A stretch of DNA of 64,000 nt from Chamaelirium japonicum (taxonomy: Eukaryota > Streptophyta > Magnoliopsida > Liliales > Melanthiaceae): the NCBI GenBank assembly GCA_947650365.1, contig OX393557.1, positions 3,480,237 through 3,544,236 on the forward strand, written 5' to 3'. This document shows positions 45,366 through 58,229 of the stretch, piece after piece (positions within the stretch are counted from its first letter, which is position 1; every line of letters begins with the position of its first letter). A program made the translations under genes and the position numbers. The notes beneath the pieces are model-generated. The model was not told the origin of the DNA. It did not search any database and saw nothing but the letters and a program-made list of their open reading frames with translations.

Positions 45366-48300
45366 AACATGTATTCGCCAGACTAGATAGATTTCTTATC
45401 TCAGCAGGATGGGAATCCCTTTTTCCTCTCTCTTTCATGCTTGCCCTTTCCTCCTTCCTCTCGGATCATGTTCTGGTGCTTCTTGACTCAGGTCAGGGAA
45501 ATAGGACTTGCCCGCCATTTCATTTTGAGAAAATATGGACTCTCCAGGAGGGATTTGATGATAGGTTGGTCTCTTGGTGGTCAGTCGCTCAATCCTTGCC
45601 GAACTCCGCTTTAAGCCTTACGTCCAAACTGCAATTCTTGAAGCGGGAGCTTTCCCGATGGTCCACGGATCACTTTGGCAGCATTCGGACATGGAAGACG
45701 GATTTGTTGGATCGCATCAGGGAGCTTGATATCAAGGAGGAGATTGGACCCCTCGAGCGAACCGAGCGAGAGACTAGAAAGAGACTCACTGCCGTGCTCA
45801 TGGAGCCCTTGCACATGGAGGAGGTCGTGTAGAAACAGAGATCGAGGGATCAGTGGGTGGCTGAGAGGGACCAGAACACCAAGTATTTCCACAGTATAGC
45901 CAACGGTCGTCGATATCGGAATCTTATCTCCTCTCTGACTGTAGAGGGTGAATCTTTTGGGGACCAGCGGGGGATTCTTATGGGGGCGACTAAATTCTTC
46001 AAGAGGGAGTTCGACAGGGACGGACTCTATCACCTACCCCCGGACTGGGAGAACCTACCTTTAGGGAGGATCTTAGATAGTGACGGCCTCTCCAGACCCT
46101 TTTCGGAGGAGGAGTTCTGATGTGCCTTCTCCAATCAGTCAATAGATGGGGCCCCGAGGCCGGACGAGTTCCCCTTCTTCATTTACTAGCGATACTGGGA
46201 AACCTTGAAGCCTGACCTGCTATGTATCCTCTTGGCCTTCTTCACGAGGAAGGCCAATCACTCATTGATAGTCTTCATTCCAAAGCGGGAGGGAGCTTGC
46301 TCTATTCGGGATTACCGCCCGATCAGCCTATCTAATTGCATCTACAAAGCGGTGGCCAAGGTTATCTCGTCGAGACTAGCCTTCCTTCATATGGACCTGG
46401 TAGGGCACTCTCAGTCGGCGTTTATCAAAGGGAGGAACATCCTAGATAGCGTGGCGACTGCACAGGAGGCTCTTTCTCACCTTTGGGAGACCAACGGGGA
46501 GGCGATGCTTCTCAAACTAGACTTCGAGAAGGTTTTTGACAAGCTAGGGTGGGGGTTCCTTATGGAGAGTCTCAGGCGCCAGGGATTCCCCCTCAACTGG
46601 CTAGATTGGATCTGGTCTTGCCTCTCTTCTTCCAGACTGTCTTGCCTCATCAATGGAGCGAAGGGCGATTCCTTCCTGATGCGCAGGGGGGTCAAGCAGG
46701 GGAGTCCGCTATCCCCCTTCCTTTTTATCCTGGCAGTGGATATTTTTGATATGATCATGAAGAAGACGATGCGAGGAGGCTTGATTGACTGGATCAAAGT
46801 GGATTCTTGGGAGGTCTACAATCTTCATTTTGTGGACGATACCCTATTCTTCCTAATAGCGGATCGAGCACAGGCGTTGGTTATCAGGCTCCTCCTCCTT
46901 TGCTTCCGGCTGGCGTATGGGTTGAGCGTCAACTTTGCCAAATCAACTCTCTACTACCTAGGGGCGAACACGGATATTCAATCTGATCTATCTGTTATCC
47001 TTGGCTGCAGGCTGGGCAGACTCCCCTTCAGGTATCTGGGACTCCCAATTTCTGACCACAAACTGCCAAGGGACAGTTGGCTCGAGCTAATCCAGAAAAT
47101 AGAGAGGAGATCGACTCTCTAGGTGGAAGGGGAACCTTCTTTCGATCGGAGGGAGACTTACGCTTGTCAACTCTGTCCTGTCCTCCATCTCGACCTATTA
47201 CCTATCCTTTTACCACCTTCCAGTGTGGGTCATTACCAGGATTGACAAGCTGCATCTGGGATTCCTGTGGTGGGGGGTTTCAGGCGACTCTGGATTGTAT
47301 CCCCTTCTTATCTGGGGCAGCGCCTGCAAGTCTAAGGAGCAGGGGGTCTGCAGGTCATCAATCTCAGGGAGTTTAACCTTGCCATATTGGGGAAACGGTG
47401 GTGGAGGTTGCAGAACGGGGCGGGAGACATTTGGCGGAGCGTCATCATGACGAGGTACTTTAGGAGGTTCTCCCCCCTCCACTCGAGATCACGGATTTCA
47501 AGTTCCATCTCGCCCTTTTGCAGAGGGGTCTCCAGGGTTTCAGCGATCTACCGATGCGGGAACTGGCTCATTGCGGGGAATAGGACGAAAGTCAGGTTCT
47601 AAAAGGATTTATGGGTCGGCGAGCTTCTTCTCCGGACGCTGTTCTATAACCTTTACGAGCTGGCTCCATCCAATGGGGCCTCGGTGAGGTCACAGGCATT
47701 GGTCCAAAGGGGGTCACGACTTGGACTTACTTTTTCGGGGCCTTTTCCGACGGAGCACCTCCAGGAGCTGGGCCAACTCTTGGAACTGCTATAGGGGGTG
47801 TCCCTCTCATCTGAGCCGGACCGAGCGAGTTGGCGTTGGACCAGTTCCGGAGTTTTCTCCATCCGCAACTATTACAATTTTCTTAATTTCGGAGGAGTTT
47901 CTTGCCCTCAGGCCCGGGCGATTTGGAGGACCAGATGCCCCCCCAAAACCAGGATCTTCATGCTTCTCGCTTTTAGGAACAAGATTCTCATGAAGGTTAA
48001 CCTTTTGCGGAGGAATCACCCGGGGGTGACCGACCCATCCTGTACTATTTGCGGGAGGATGGAGGAGACCACAGACCACTTGCTGGTGGGCTGCGACTTC
48101 TCCAAGGTGGTGTGGGGCCACTTCCTCCGGCGTTTGTGTAGACGATTTCCTTTGACAACCGTCGGGCTTCTTTGGGGGACGTGAAGACGCAAAAATTTCT
48201 TGGGGTCGGATAGGCGAGGCTGTGATATACTAGTAGTTGGTATCTCTTGAAAAATCTGGCTTGAGCGGAACAAGAGAACTTTTCCGAGCAAGAGCTCGTC

Positions 48301-48453
48301 GGCAGATTTTGTCATTTCCCAAATTAAGTGTGCCATCCACCTTTGGGCGTCGGCCGCTACTCCGGGTGCTCTGAGTTTCCTCTTTGATATTTGTAACGGT
48401 GACACAAGACTGCTTGTAATCCTCTTTTCTTCCAATAAACTGGTAGGGGTCTA
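45366..48453 (+). pseudogene. LINE ORF2, 3' part: end of endonuclease, reverse transcriptase and zinc finger
   Basis: Continues the endonuclease (ARLDRFLISAGW, SDHVLVLL) and linker. The reverse transcriptase follows with RPISLSNCIYK, LDFEKVFDKLGW, VKQGSPLSPFLF and FVDDTLFF. Both catalytic aspartates of the last motif are present, but the usual alanine is valine. A zf-RVT-type segment (ARAIWRTRCPPKTRIF, CTICGRMEETTDHLLVGC) lies at about 47.9-48.1 kb and the C-terminus (IWLERNKRTFPS) ends near 48453. In-frame stops stand at 45830-45832, 46118-46120 and 46187-46189, and the frame is lost and regained between about 47.1 and 47.8 kb. The element cannot make its own enzyme. Confidence 0.88.
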
Positions 48454-48487
48454 GGCCGAACCCCTCATTCTCTCATAGGGATTTCTC

Positions 48488-48502
48488 AAAAAAAAAAAAA
48501 AA
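48488..48502 (+). other. Poly(A) tail of the LINE
   Basis: 15 A residues end the element, about 50 bp after AATAAA, followed by the target duplication. Confidence 0.85.
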
Positions 48503-48517
48503 TTGTTAAACCTTTGG

Positions 48518-49395
48518 CTTGACGGTTCACGTGCGGCTACCAGCCGTCACTGATAAGGGATATCTTTGTCCGTTGGTATACCCTAGCATTTTCCAGCTCT
48601 TTTTTCCTGGTATTACGGCCGTAAAACCCGCAACAATAGTGGGTCCCACACACGCTGTCCGGTCCCCACAGAATACGACGTGAGGGATCACGGAACCGTA
48701 CTGGAACGGACCACGGAAGCGAGATGATAAAATAATCTCATATTCTCGTGTTTCTTTATCTGTGGGGTTATTTTTTTTCGCGATAATTTAGACTCTTGAA
48801 CAAAAGCAACGATCGCTGTTGCTGACTTGACTCACCCCTCGGGCTCGGTAGGTGAAATACAATACATGGTTGGACCAGCTGAAGGGTCGAACCTAATCGT
48901 ACCTAAACCGGAGCTAGCAGGACAAGATAAGGCCGCTGGCGCTTATACTTCCGGAAAGATAACCGGACCGGGTTCAATCTTTATCCACATGATCGAACCC
49001 AGATGGCTGACTGAACGCGAACGGAGATTTAAGCCGCCTTTTTTTTATTAGATTCCAAGTAGTTGCTAAAAGCTGAACAGAAGCTCCCAAGGCAAAAAGG
49101 CAAACCAACCGTCTCCCCTTGGGAGAATGCATGGACCGTCTCGCATCCATCCGGACCCTCCAAGCGCCACGTGTACACTAACACCTTAACGTACTGCACC
49201 ACTTCTTATAAAACACGTGTCATGCACTTGTTACTTGCATTCGCTGTCCGATGATAGGACCCCAGTTTCGTATAGCTCATGTACCTGCCAAGTACTCGCA
49301 CTCACTTACACCTCTTTATATATTTTTTACATAAATTAATTGTAATTTTAATACATAAATATCCGCACACACCTCCGTTCAGTTCGCTACTACGC
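48518..49395 (+). promoter_or_regulatory. Upstream region of the SAUR gene
   Basis: Contains two CACGTG G-box cores (49168-49173 and 49214-49219) and two TATA-like motifs, TTATAAAA at about 49206 and TTTATATATT at 49315-49324. No other gene is visible. Which TATA is used cannot be told from sequence; the second would give a CT-rich 5' UTR of roughly 160 bases. G-box cores are bound by bZIP and bHLH/PIF factors, which fits a growth gene, but this is inference. Confidence 0.4.
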
Positions 49396-49465
49396 TTCTC
49401 TCTCTCTCAGCTCTCTCTCTCTCTCTCTCTCTCCCCCCTTCTGTCTCTCTCTCTCTCTCTCTCTG
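49396..49465 (+). repeat. (CT)n tract in the likely 5' UTR of the SAUR gene
   Basis: Interrupted CT repeat about 45-110 bases upstream of the start codon. It contains one TGTCTC auxin-response core at 49442-49447, which may occur by chance in such sequence. Confidence 0.7.
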
Positions 49466-49507
49466 AAATCTTCTCTGGTCTCCCGCTGTCCGTCGGATCG
49501 ATCTTCG

Positions 49508-49879
49508 ATGAAGCGGTTGATGCAGCGGCTGTCACGGGTGGCGGACTCGTCGGGGTACCGGCCGCTGCGGGTGGAGAAAAAGGGGGAGGGACGGCCGGAG
49601 GTGCCGGAGGGGCACGTGCCGGTGTACGTGGGGGAGGAGATGGAGCGGTTCGCGGTGCGGGCAGATCTGCTGGGACGGCCGGCCTTCGCGGAGCTGCTGG
49701 CATGGTCGGCACAGGAGTACGGTTACGAGCAGCGCGGGGTGCTCCGGATCCCCTGCCCCGTGCCCCTCTTCTGCCACGTGCTCCGCTCCCTCCTCTCCCC
49801 GGAAGGCGGCTGCGAGTCTGCGACGCCCTCTCCAACGCTGAAGACGAAGAGGAGCGGTTCCGATCCCTCAGCTAGCTAG
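49508..49879 (+). CDS. SAUR family auxin-responsive protein
   Basis: Intronless gene for a 123-residue protein. SAUR proteins of this type promote cell expansion, in known cases by inhibiting PP2C.D phosphatases so that plasma-membrane proton pumps stay active. The N-terminus MKRLMQRLSRVADSSGY and the core VPEGHVPVYVGEEMERF (about residues 32-48), SAQEYGYEQRGVLRIPC (about 67-83) and LFCHVLRSLL are typical of the SAUR40/71 group. The start is the first ATG after the CT-rich leader and matches the family N-terminus. The gene is strongly GC-rich, unlike its flanks. After SLLSPEGG the tail differs from expectation: an overlapping frame reads CDALSNAEDEEERFRSLS to a stop at 49875 and matches the tail of the degraded copy at 51.7 kb, so a small frameshift may have changed the last 25 or so residues. 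The conserved core is intact and it is probably functional. Confidence 0.9.
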   Translation: MKRLMQRLSRVADSSGYRPLRVEKKGEGRPEVPEGHVPVYVGEEMERFAVRADLLGRPAFAELLAWSAQEYGYEQRGVLRIPCPVPLFCHVLRSLLSPEGGCESATPSPTLKTKRSGSDPSAS

Positions 49880-50300
49880 GGTTTCGAGTTACCTCCTTCC
49901 ATCTCTCTCTCCAACGCTTCTCCTTTCTCTTCATCTTTTTTTCCTTGCTTCCGAATTTGCCCTTAGCGCTGCGGTGCAGAGGGCTCCTGAGAGCGGGATG
50001 TAGAAGGGTAGTGCAGTATTTTCCTCTTATTATTATTTTTTTTCAAAGAGTTCAAGTTCATGTATATGTAAGTTTAGTACAGTCGGAAAGGAGTTATTGA
50101 ACTTTTTTTTAATTTCCAGAAAAAAATAATTATTTCCTCCCTATTTTTTCTTGTTTTTTTTTTTTAAAAAAGGGTCTTTCTCTTTAAAAAAGAAAATAAT
50201 TGGCGACTGCACTGTGTATCAACTGGACCCAGCAATTGGAGAGGTGGTATGCAGTAATTGGTGAATGAGTGGGCCGGGCCTGTTTCAATTTGGTCAATAA
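49880..50300 (+). other. 3' flank of the SAUR gene, duplicated downstream
   Basis: The 3' UTR-like stretch with GAATTTGCCCTT, GGGCTCCTGAGAGCGGGATG and GAGGTGGTATGCAGTAATTG recurs, diverged, at 52343-52690. No other gene here. Confidence 0.7.
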
Positions 50301-51140
50301 GAAAATTAACTGACACGGGATTTACTGGTAGCTAAAAAACTTTACTGGTAGTTAAGTAAATAGGTGAAAAGTTTTACTTCTCTGTTTTTTTTTAATCCAA
50401 AAAGCTGTGGAAAAGTAACTGACAGGAGATTTACTGGTAGCTAAAAAATTTTACTACAAAAAAGTCAAGTAAAACTTTTAATTTACTAGTAGAAGGCTTT
50501 GTTGACAAGGCCATGTAACCCAATGACACGAGCGAGAGACGTATCTCTTTTTCTTGTCGAAAGCACGTTACATGCTAGACTTGTCTACAGCAGATTCAGA
50601 TCAGATAGATTATACCCATATATGATTCATTAAGTAAACAAGTTATCGGATTCAGATCATCGGATCAAAAAATTCAATCTATATCCGTTTAAGTATGGAT
50701 CAGATCGAATTCGGATTAGAATCCGGATCATGAACTTCGGATATTGTTGAGCATCAAATCCACAGAAAAACAGTCGATTTTGAACGATTATGATATCGTT
50801 GAGCACCAAATACACAGACAAACAGTCGATTTTGAACTTCGGATTCAAAAGGCCAGGATAAAATCTGAGTCTTGATTGGTGGGACCATAAAAATCTTTTT
50901 TATATTATTTCTTAGGGTCTTATATCTAAAGCAATCTAATCTAACAATGAATAAAATGTATTATATTATATTATAGTTTGTCGGATTGAGTTCTTAACGG
51001 ATTGTATTAGTCTAAAACCATATCCAATTTGTTAAGTAAACGATTAAACGATTCGGATCGTTATCGGAATATCGGATCAAAAAAACCTATCCATATTCGA
51101 CTTAATGAATCGGGTTCATATCTAAATCCGGTCCATTGAC
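50301..51140. repeat. AT-rich region with short dispersed and tandem repeats
   Basis: The block GATTTACTGGTAGCTAAAAA occurs twice (about 50318 and 50430). A unit of about 57 bp with ACAGTCGATTTTGAAC occurs twice (about 50740-50840). GGATC/CGGATCAAAAAA motifs at 50.6-50.7 kb recur at 51.0-51.1 kb. No gene is recognisable. Confidence 0.5.
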
Positions 51141-51649
51141 ATGTCAAGCTACAGCCTATACTATGTTCTTCCACCCATGACAATAATTTACGCTCCCTCT
51201 ATCGATGCAGATCAGATCTCCACTGCGACGCCGACTGAGCTCCTCTACGAGATCCTTCATCTATTTGAAGGTATGGATTGGGATCCTCCGACGAGCGATG
51301 TTATCCCCTTTTGGGTTTTTTTTTTGCAAAAATCTATTTCTTTTATGTTGATTTCTCTTTTCTTCCTCCGGTCCAAATCGGACGATGCAAGTAAAAGTTT
51401 CTAATTTACTTTATTGGTCTCTCCAAATAGCCGTCCAAAAGTAACTATAATTTTTTGTTTACTTTACTGGTCAATGAAAACAACAAGAAGGAAATAAGAT
51501 TTACTAGTCGATTTGGAAGATTTAGTAGCCTTTTACTCTACTGGTCCGAAAAACAAACAGGCAAGTCCAATTAATTCCATCAAGCAACATCCATGTGTGC
51601 TGGGTCTAGCAGCACATGGGGTACTTCTTAAAAATATGGTTACCCTCCG
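51141..51649 (+). other. No confident gene; one possible exon-like open stretch
   Basis: At 51200-51270 an open frame reads ISTATPTELLYEILHLFEG and meets a GT at about 51271, but neither a partner exon nor a family can be named. The rest is AT-rich. Confidence 0.25.
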
Positions 51650-51716
51650 CTCTCCTATCCCCTTCGACACCCTCTCCAACGCTAATGAAGAGGAGCTCTT
51701 CGAGCCCCTCAGCTAG
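51650..51716 (+). pseudogene. Degraded partial duplicate of the SAUR 3' end
   Basis: About 67 bp matching the end of the SAUR coding region, with CTCCGCTCTCC and then CCCTCTCCAACGCT, and ending CCCCTCAGCTAG followed by GGGTTTC as in the gene. Its frame reads DTLSNANEEELFEPLS. The conserved SAUR core is absent, so this is only the tail of a tandem copy. Together with 52343-52690 it shows that a second SAUR once lay here. Confidence 0.7.
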
Positions 51717-51738
51717 GGTTTCAAGATACCTTCGTCCA

Positions 51739-52248
51739 TGGGCGGATCTAATAGATGGCTCGGCCGGGCTATAGCCCGGCCGAGTTTTGAGAAAAATTAT
51801 CCCATATTATTAAGTACATGTCTCAGCCCGCCTCAACCCAGCGAGGCTCTTGGCCCCTCGCGACACATACGTGAATCGTTATCGCCTCTGAGTCCTCACG
51901 AAACGTGAATCGCCGCCAAAAACACTAACCCCCCTATAGTTTACTTTGTTCCAAAATGCTCCCTAAAGTTTGAAATGTTAGCACAATACTCCTTTTGTCA
52001 GCTACTTAATTTCTCTTATTTTGTAATTTTTATTTGACTTCAATGGGACAAAATGTAGTTTTTTAACTATAGGAAGGCTAAATATTTTTGAGCTAAAATT
52101 CGGAAAGACAAAGTATATTTAACCAATTTTTATATTAATATAATTTCTAGTACAGTCGATGTTTGTTTAAAAAATTTTGCTTAGCATTGTTTCATTGTAA
52201 AAATAAAACTAGTTTAGTTTCAACCCAGTCTAAAAAAATTTTCTGACT

Positions 52249-52252
<4 letters not shown>
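51739..52252. mobile_element. Probable non-autonomous insertion splitting the SAUR duplicate
   Basis: The duplicated SAUR 3' flank is continuous up to CCTTCGTCCAT and resumes with CT repeat. The 514 bp between starts GGGCGGATCTAAT and ends TCTGACTACGCCCCT, weak inverted ends recalling the GGGGCGGAGC type of plant element. It contains a block at 51945-52025 (TTTGTTCCAAAATGCTCCC, GTTAGCACAATAC) that recurs at about 61795-61885. Family and target duplication are not resolved. Confidence 0.45.
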
Positions 52253-52322
<70 letters not shown>

Positions 52323-52348
52323 AATCTCTCTCTCTCTCTCTCTCTCTC
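52253..52348. repeat. (CT)n microsatellite
   Basis: CT repeat interrupted once by CGAAT at 52321. It corresponds to the much shorter CT stretch after the SAUR stop codon, so it expanded after duplication. Confidence 0.93.
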
Positions 52349-52690
52349 GAATTTGCCCTTCTATGTGTTGTGATGCATTGGGCTCCTGAGAGCGGGATGT
52401 AGAAGGATACTGTATTATTTCTCTCTTTTTTTATTCAAAGTGATCGAGTTCATGTGTGTAATTTTAGTCTTAGTGGGAAAGGGGTTATTTTCTCTTTTTT
52501 TTTTTCAAAAAATAGTTATTTTCTCCCTATATTTTCTTGTTTCCAAAAACAAAATGTAATTTTCTATCAAAGAAAACAAAAGTTATTTAAAAAAAAGAAA
52601 AATAATTGGCAGCTACAATCTGTGCCGCTAGAGCCCCGCGGAGAGGTGGTGTGCAGTAATTGGTGAAAGGAGTGGGGCCTATAATATATA
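52349..52690 (+). other. Duplicated SAUR 3' flank
   Basis: GAATTTGCCCTT, GGGCTCCTGAGAGCGGGATG, TAGAAGG and GTGTGCAGTAATTGGTGAA follow the same order as at 49.95-50.28 kb, with substitutions and indels. It supports a tandem duplication of about 2.4 kb spacing. Confidence 0.72.
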
Positions 52691-52697
52691 AAAAAAA

Positions 52698-52978
52698 GGG
52701 TTATTTTGACTTTGCCCCCAAATTTGGGCTTGAATTAGACTTTACCCCCGATGTTTTCAGTCATTAGACTGTACCCACCAAAACTAACTGTTCCGTTAGC
52801 TCACCATCCAAGGGGATGGGTGAGCTGACAGAAAAGAAAAAAGTTTTGGGGGATGAGCTGACGGAACAGTTAGTTTTAGGAGGTAAAGTCAAATTTTGGG
52901 GGGTAAAGTCTAATTAATGAAATTATGGGGGGTAAAGCCTAATTCAAGGCAAATTTTGGGGCAAAGTCAAAATGACCC
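52698..52978. mobile_element. Fold-back element, family K, copy 1
   Basis: About 280 bp inverted repeat. The left end GGGTTATTTTGACTTTGCCC pairs with the right end GGGCAAAGTCAAAATGACCC, and the inner blocks AGACTTTACCCCC and CTAACTGTTCCGTTAGCTC pair with their complements. It lies in an A-rich flank rather than (TA)n. Confidence 0.75.
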
Positions 52979-53117
52979 AAATAAAAAATCTGAAAAAGTT
53001 GGCTGATTCCGTAATCCGTACCCAATGCAGTAAAATCCTAATTAAATTTTGACTTTTTGAGCAATTCTATTCGGCCAACCGTTTTTGCCAACTTTCATTG
53101 CCGACCAATAAAAAAAA

Positions 53118-53385
53118 GGGTTATTTTGACTTTGCCCCCCAAATTTTGCTTTGAATTAGACTTTACCCCCCATATTTTCATTAATTAGACTTTACCCCCC
53201 AAAACTAACTGTTCCGTCAGCTCACCCTCCAAAGGTTTTTTTTTCTTTTCCATCAGCTCACCCTTCCCCTTAGATGGTGAGCTAACGGAACAGTTAGTTT
53301 TGGGAGGTAAAGTCTAATTAATGAAAATATGGGGGGTAAAGTCTAATTCAATGCTAAATTTGGGGGTCAAAGTCAAAATAACCCT
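53118..53385. mobile_element. Fold-back element, family K, copy 2
   Basis: About 270 bp, same ends and inner blocks as copy 1, only 139 bp further on and again preceded by a run of A. The short centres differ. Confidence 0.75.
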
Positions 53386-53902
53386 AAAAAAAAATAGACC
53401 AAGAGGCGGACCGGAAAAAGCATCCAATCCGGTCTAAACCGGTGGATTCACCGTTTGAACCGCCTGAGAAATATGTTATTTTTTTTCATAATAGATACTA
53501 ATATTTCAAAGAAGAGTATGGCTCCTTAATTAGGTACCAAGGCATGTACAAAGGATTTTTAACCATAGGTTCTATGTTCAAATCCAACAACCCATTTTTC
53601 ACATATAATTTATATTTTAATAGAATTTTATAAATAAATCGGTTTATTGAAAGACAAATATGTTTGGTTTCCGATCCAAACCAATTAAACAACCCGTTCC
53701 GATCCGGTTTTCAAAACAATGTTGCCAACTTGATGTGGCACCCAATCATAGCAATTTGTTTGTCTGTCAGTTGGGACGAAGTGTGATTCAGTACTAGCCC
53801 TAGGTCAATGAAAAAGACGATTGTGATCATGCCACATCAGCCTGGCAACATTGGTTGCCATGTCAAGTTAATTGGCAAATGGGTTGGCAACATATCACTT
53901 TC

Positions 53903-53906
<4 letters not shown>
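53386..53906. other. No recognisable gene
   Basis: AT-rich sequence leading into (TA)n. Nothing with coding or terminal-repeat support. Confidence 0.5.

Positions 53907-53990
<84 letters not shown>
53907..53990. repeat. (TA)n microsatellite
   Basis: 42 TA units, left flank of fold-back D. Confidence 0.97.
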
Positions 53991-56460
<2,470 letters not shown>

Positions 56461-56514
56461 CGACCCTCGGATGGAAACACCCCCCTCTCGCTCTCTCTAC
56501 CACGACCCCCCCTC

Positions 56515-56557
56515 TCTCTCTCTCCCTCTCCCTCTCCCTCTCCCTCTCCCTCTCCCT
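56515..56557. repeat. (CCCTCT)n hexamer repeat
   Basis: About seven tandem hexamers inside a longer pyrimidine-rich stretch (56480-56660). Confidence 0.9.
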
Positions 56558-56659
56558 TTCTATAGATGGAAACCCCAAACTAGAACCACCCCCGTTCTCT
56601 TCTCTCTCTCTCTCCAGATCATCGACCTTATCTCTCTCTCACTCTCTCCAGACGTCGAG

Positions 56660-57085
56660 CGTTGACGATCAGTGTCGGTGAGCCAGTGACGGGCGCTGGT
56701 GACAGATCGAGAGAGAGGTTAGAGGGAGAGAGGGAGGGCCGAAGTGCCTGACTATGTCGGTCGGCACAGAGGCCGGTACCGGGGAGGTACGATCGGTGAA
56801 TCGATGCCAGATCAGGCCGATCGAGGCGGTGGTGGTGCGCCGGTGACAGGGCGCAGGTGCGAAGGGCATCGGCGATCAACATCGGTGAGCCGGTGACGAG
56901 CACTGGTGACAGATCGAGAGAGAGGTTAGAGGGAGAGAGGGAGGGCCGGAGGGCCTGACTGCGTCGGTCGGCACGGAGGGCGGTGCCGGGGAGGTACGGC
57001 CGATGAATCGGTGCCGGATCGGGCCGATCGAGGCGGCGGTGGTGCGCCGGTGACAGGGCGCAGGTGCGAAGGGCACCGGCGATCG
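56660..57085. repeat. 207 bp tandem repeat, two copies
   Basis: The block GACAGATCGAGAGAGAGG at 56701 recurs at 56908 and the neighbouring sequence follows in step. Units are GC-rich with many CGGTG/GGTACCGG motifs. The period is a multiple of three, so open frames of about 66 residues repeat on the minus strand without evident meaning. Confidence 0.85.
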
Positions 57086-57211
57086 GGCCGGGTTGCCAAC
57101 GCAGAGAGAATGAGAGAGAACAGAGGTTTGAGAGAGAGAGAGCCCAGCTTCGCCGGTCGTCGGTCGGCCTGGCTATGTGCGATTCTCCTGCGGCCAGGCT
57201 GCGTGCGACTC

Positions 57212-57213
<2 letters not shown>

Positions 57214-57242
<29 letters not shown>
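57214..57242. repeat. (GT)n microsatellite
   Basis: About 14 GT units. Confidence 0.93.
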
Positions 57243-57244
<2 letters not shown>

Positions 57245-57395
57245 CCGTATGTGTGCAGAGTGGACAGGGATGCCCGTGGTAGCAGCGGTGCTGGGCTCCG
57301 AGGCCATGCCGATCGTGGTAGTGGAAGAGGTGGTTTCGGGCTCATCCCCTCTCTGCTCTCTCTCTCCAACGTCTTTTCCCCCTCCTCCCTCCAAA

Positions 57396-57996
57396 TCGAG
57401 AAGATGCGCTATCGCCATCTTAAGAAGAAGAAGAGAGTTGGAGAACAGGTAATGCGATAGAGCTCCCCCTTTCCCATTCTTAATTCCATACACTTCCTCC
57501 AATTCATTTTGTTTGTCTTCAGCAGAAATTCTAATAGAAGGATCGATGCATCTCATCTTTGATGGATCTCCATCTGTCTCAATCTAACTTTATTTTCCTT
57601 TTATGTTTCATTGTAGTTTCAAAGTGCAATCTAAGCCTTCCCAGTGGTGGCGATACACCCCCAAGGCAAGCACTATTCAGAGGTGATTCTTGATTTATTT
57701 TCCATCTTTTTATTATAGCAATAATTTATTCATATTGGTTATTACTATGCATGTATGACTAAAAGTAAACTTTAATATGATCACTACATCTAGATCTTGA
57801 GCATGGCGATTCATGTAAGATCTTGGATTTTGCCTCCAAATTGTAGTATTTCTGGAGTGTTGATAATATGTTTTGTATCGCACAATTTTATAGTCCTTGA
57901 CAACGGGAGCTACGTCATCTAGATCCAGTGTGCCCCGTTCTGCTGCTGCTACTCCAAGGCCTACACCAAATGTGACCCCCCAAGACTCACGCACCT

Positions 57997-58069
<73 letters not shown>

Positions 58070-58229
58070 TTCCCTTTCTTTTTTTCAAGAAATCTGATGT
58101 TTTTAATCTTCCTATTGTTCTTTTATTTTTTGTTTGTGTAAAATCTATTCATTGATTCCGATTTCATTGGATTGCAGGATGTTGAGGTTGCCAACGAAAT
58201 GGCGGTGTTGGAGCACCCTTCGGTTGAGG
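57396..58229 (+). other. Possible degraded multi-exon gene, unidentified
   Basis: Several short open stretches border splice-like sites. One is MRYRHLKKKKRVGEQ before GTAATG (about 57403-57448). Another is SKCNLSLPSGGDTPPRQALF (about 57618-57680) after TTGTAG. A Ser/Thr/Pro-rich stretch SVPRSAAATPRPTPNVTPQD (about 57927-57986) follows TTTATAG. Last is DVEVANEMAVLEHPSVE (about 58179-58229) between TTGCAG and GTTTTT. I cannot link them in a consistent phase or name a family. They could be a transposon ORF, a dead gene or chance. Confidence 0.2.
58001..58064. repeat. (CT)n microsatellite
   Basis: 32 CT units following the Ser/Thr/Pro-rich open stretch. Confidence 0.96.

Larger units (their letters stand above)
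32698..48502 (+). mobile_element. L1-type LINE, inactive, interrupted by Copia element 3
   Basis: About 5.8 kb of LINE once the 10 kb Copia insertion is set aside. It has an ORF1 with CCHC knuckles, an ORF2 with an APE-like endonuclease, reverse transcriptase and C-terminal zinc finger, a short 3' UTR with AATAAA near 48434, and a poly(A) tail at 48488-48502. A 17 bp imperfect target duplication flanks it, so it appears close to full length. Several stops and frameshifts make it dead. Copia element 3 entered the endonuclease coding region and duplicated AGAAC. The ORF1 order, zinc knuckle before the RNA-binding-like domain, is one I associate with monocot L1 elements. Confidence 0.88.

Noticed and set aside
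49407-49835. Open frame of 142 residues antisense to the SAUR gene
   Set aside because: It is a shadow of GC-rich coding sequence on the other strand; Arg/Pro/Ala-rich with no domain.
57396-58229. CACTA-type transposon gene
   Set aside because: The Ser/Thr/Pro-rich piece suggested it, but there is no CACTA terminus, no subterminal repeat and no transposase motif. Left as unidentified.
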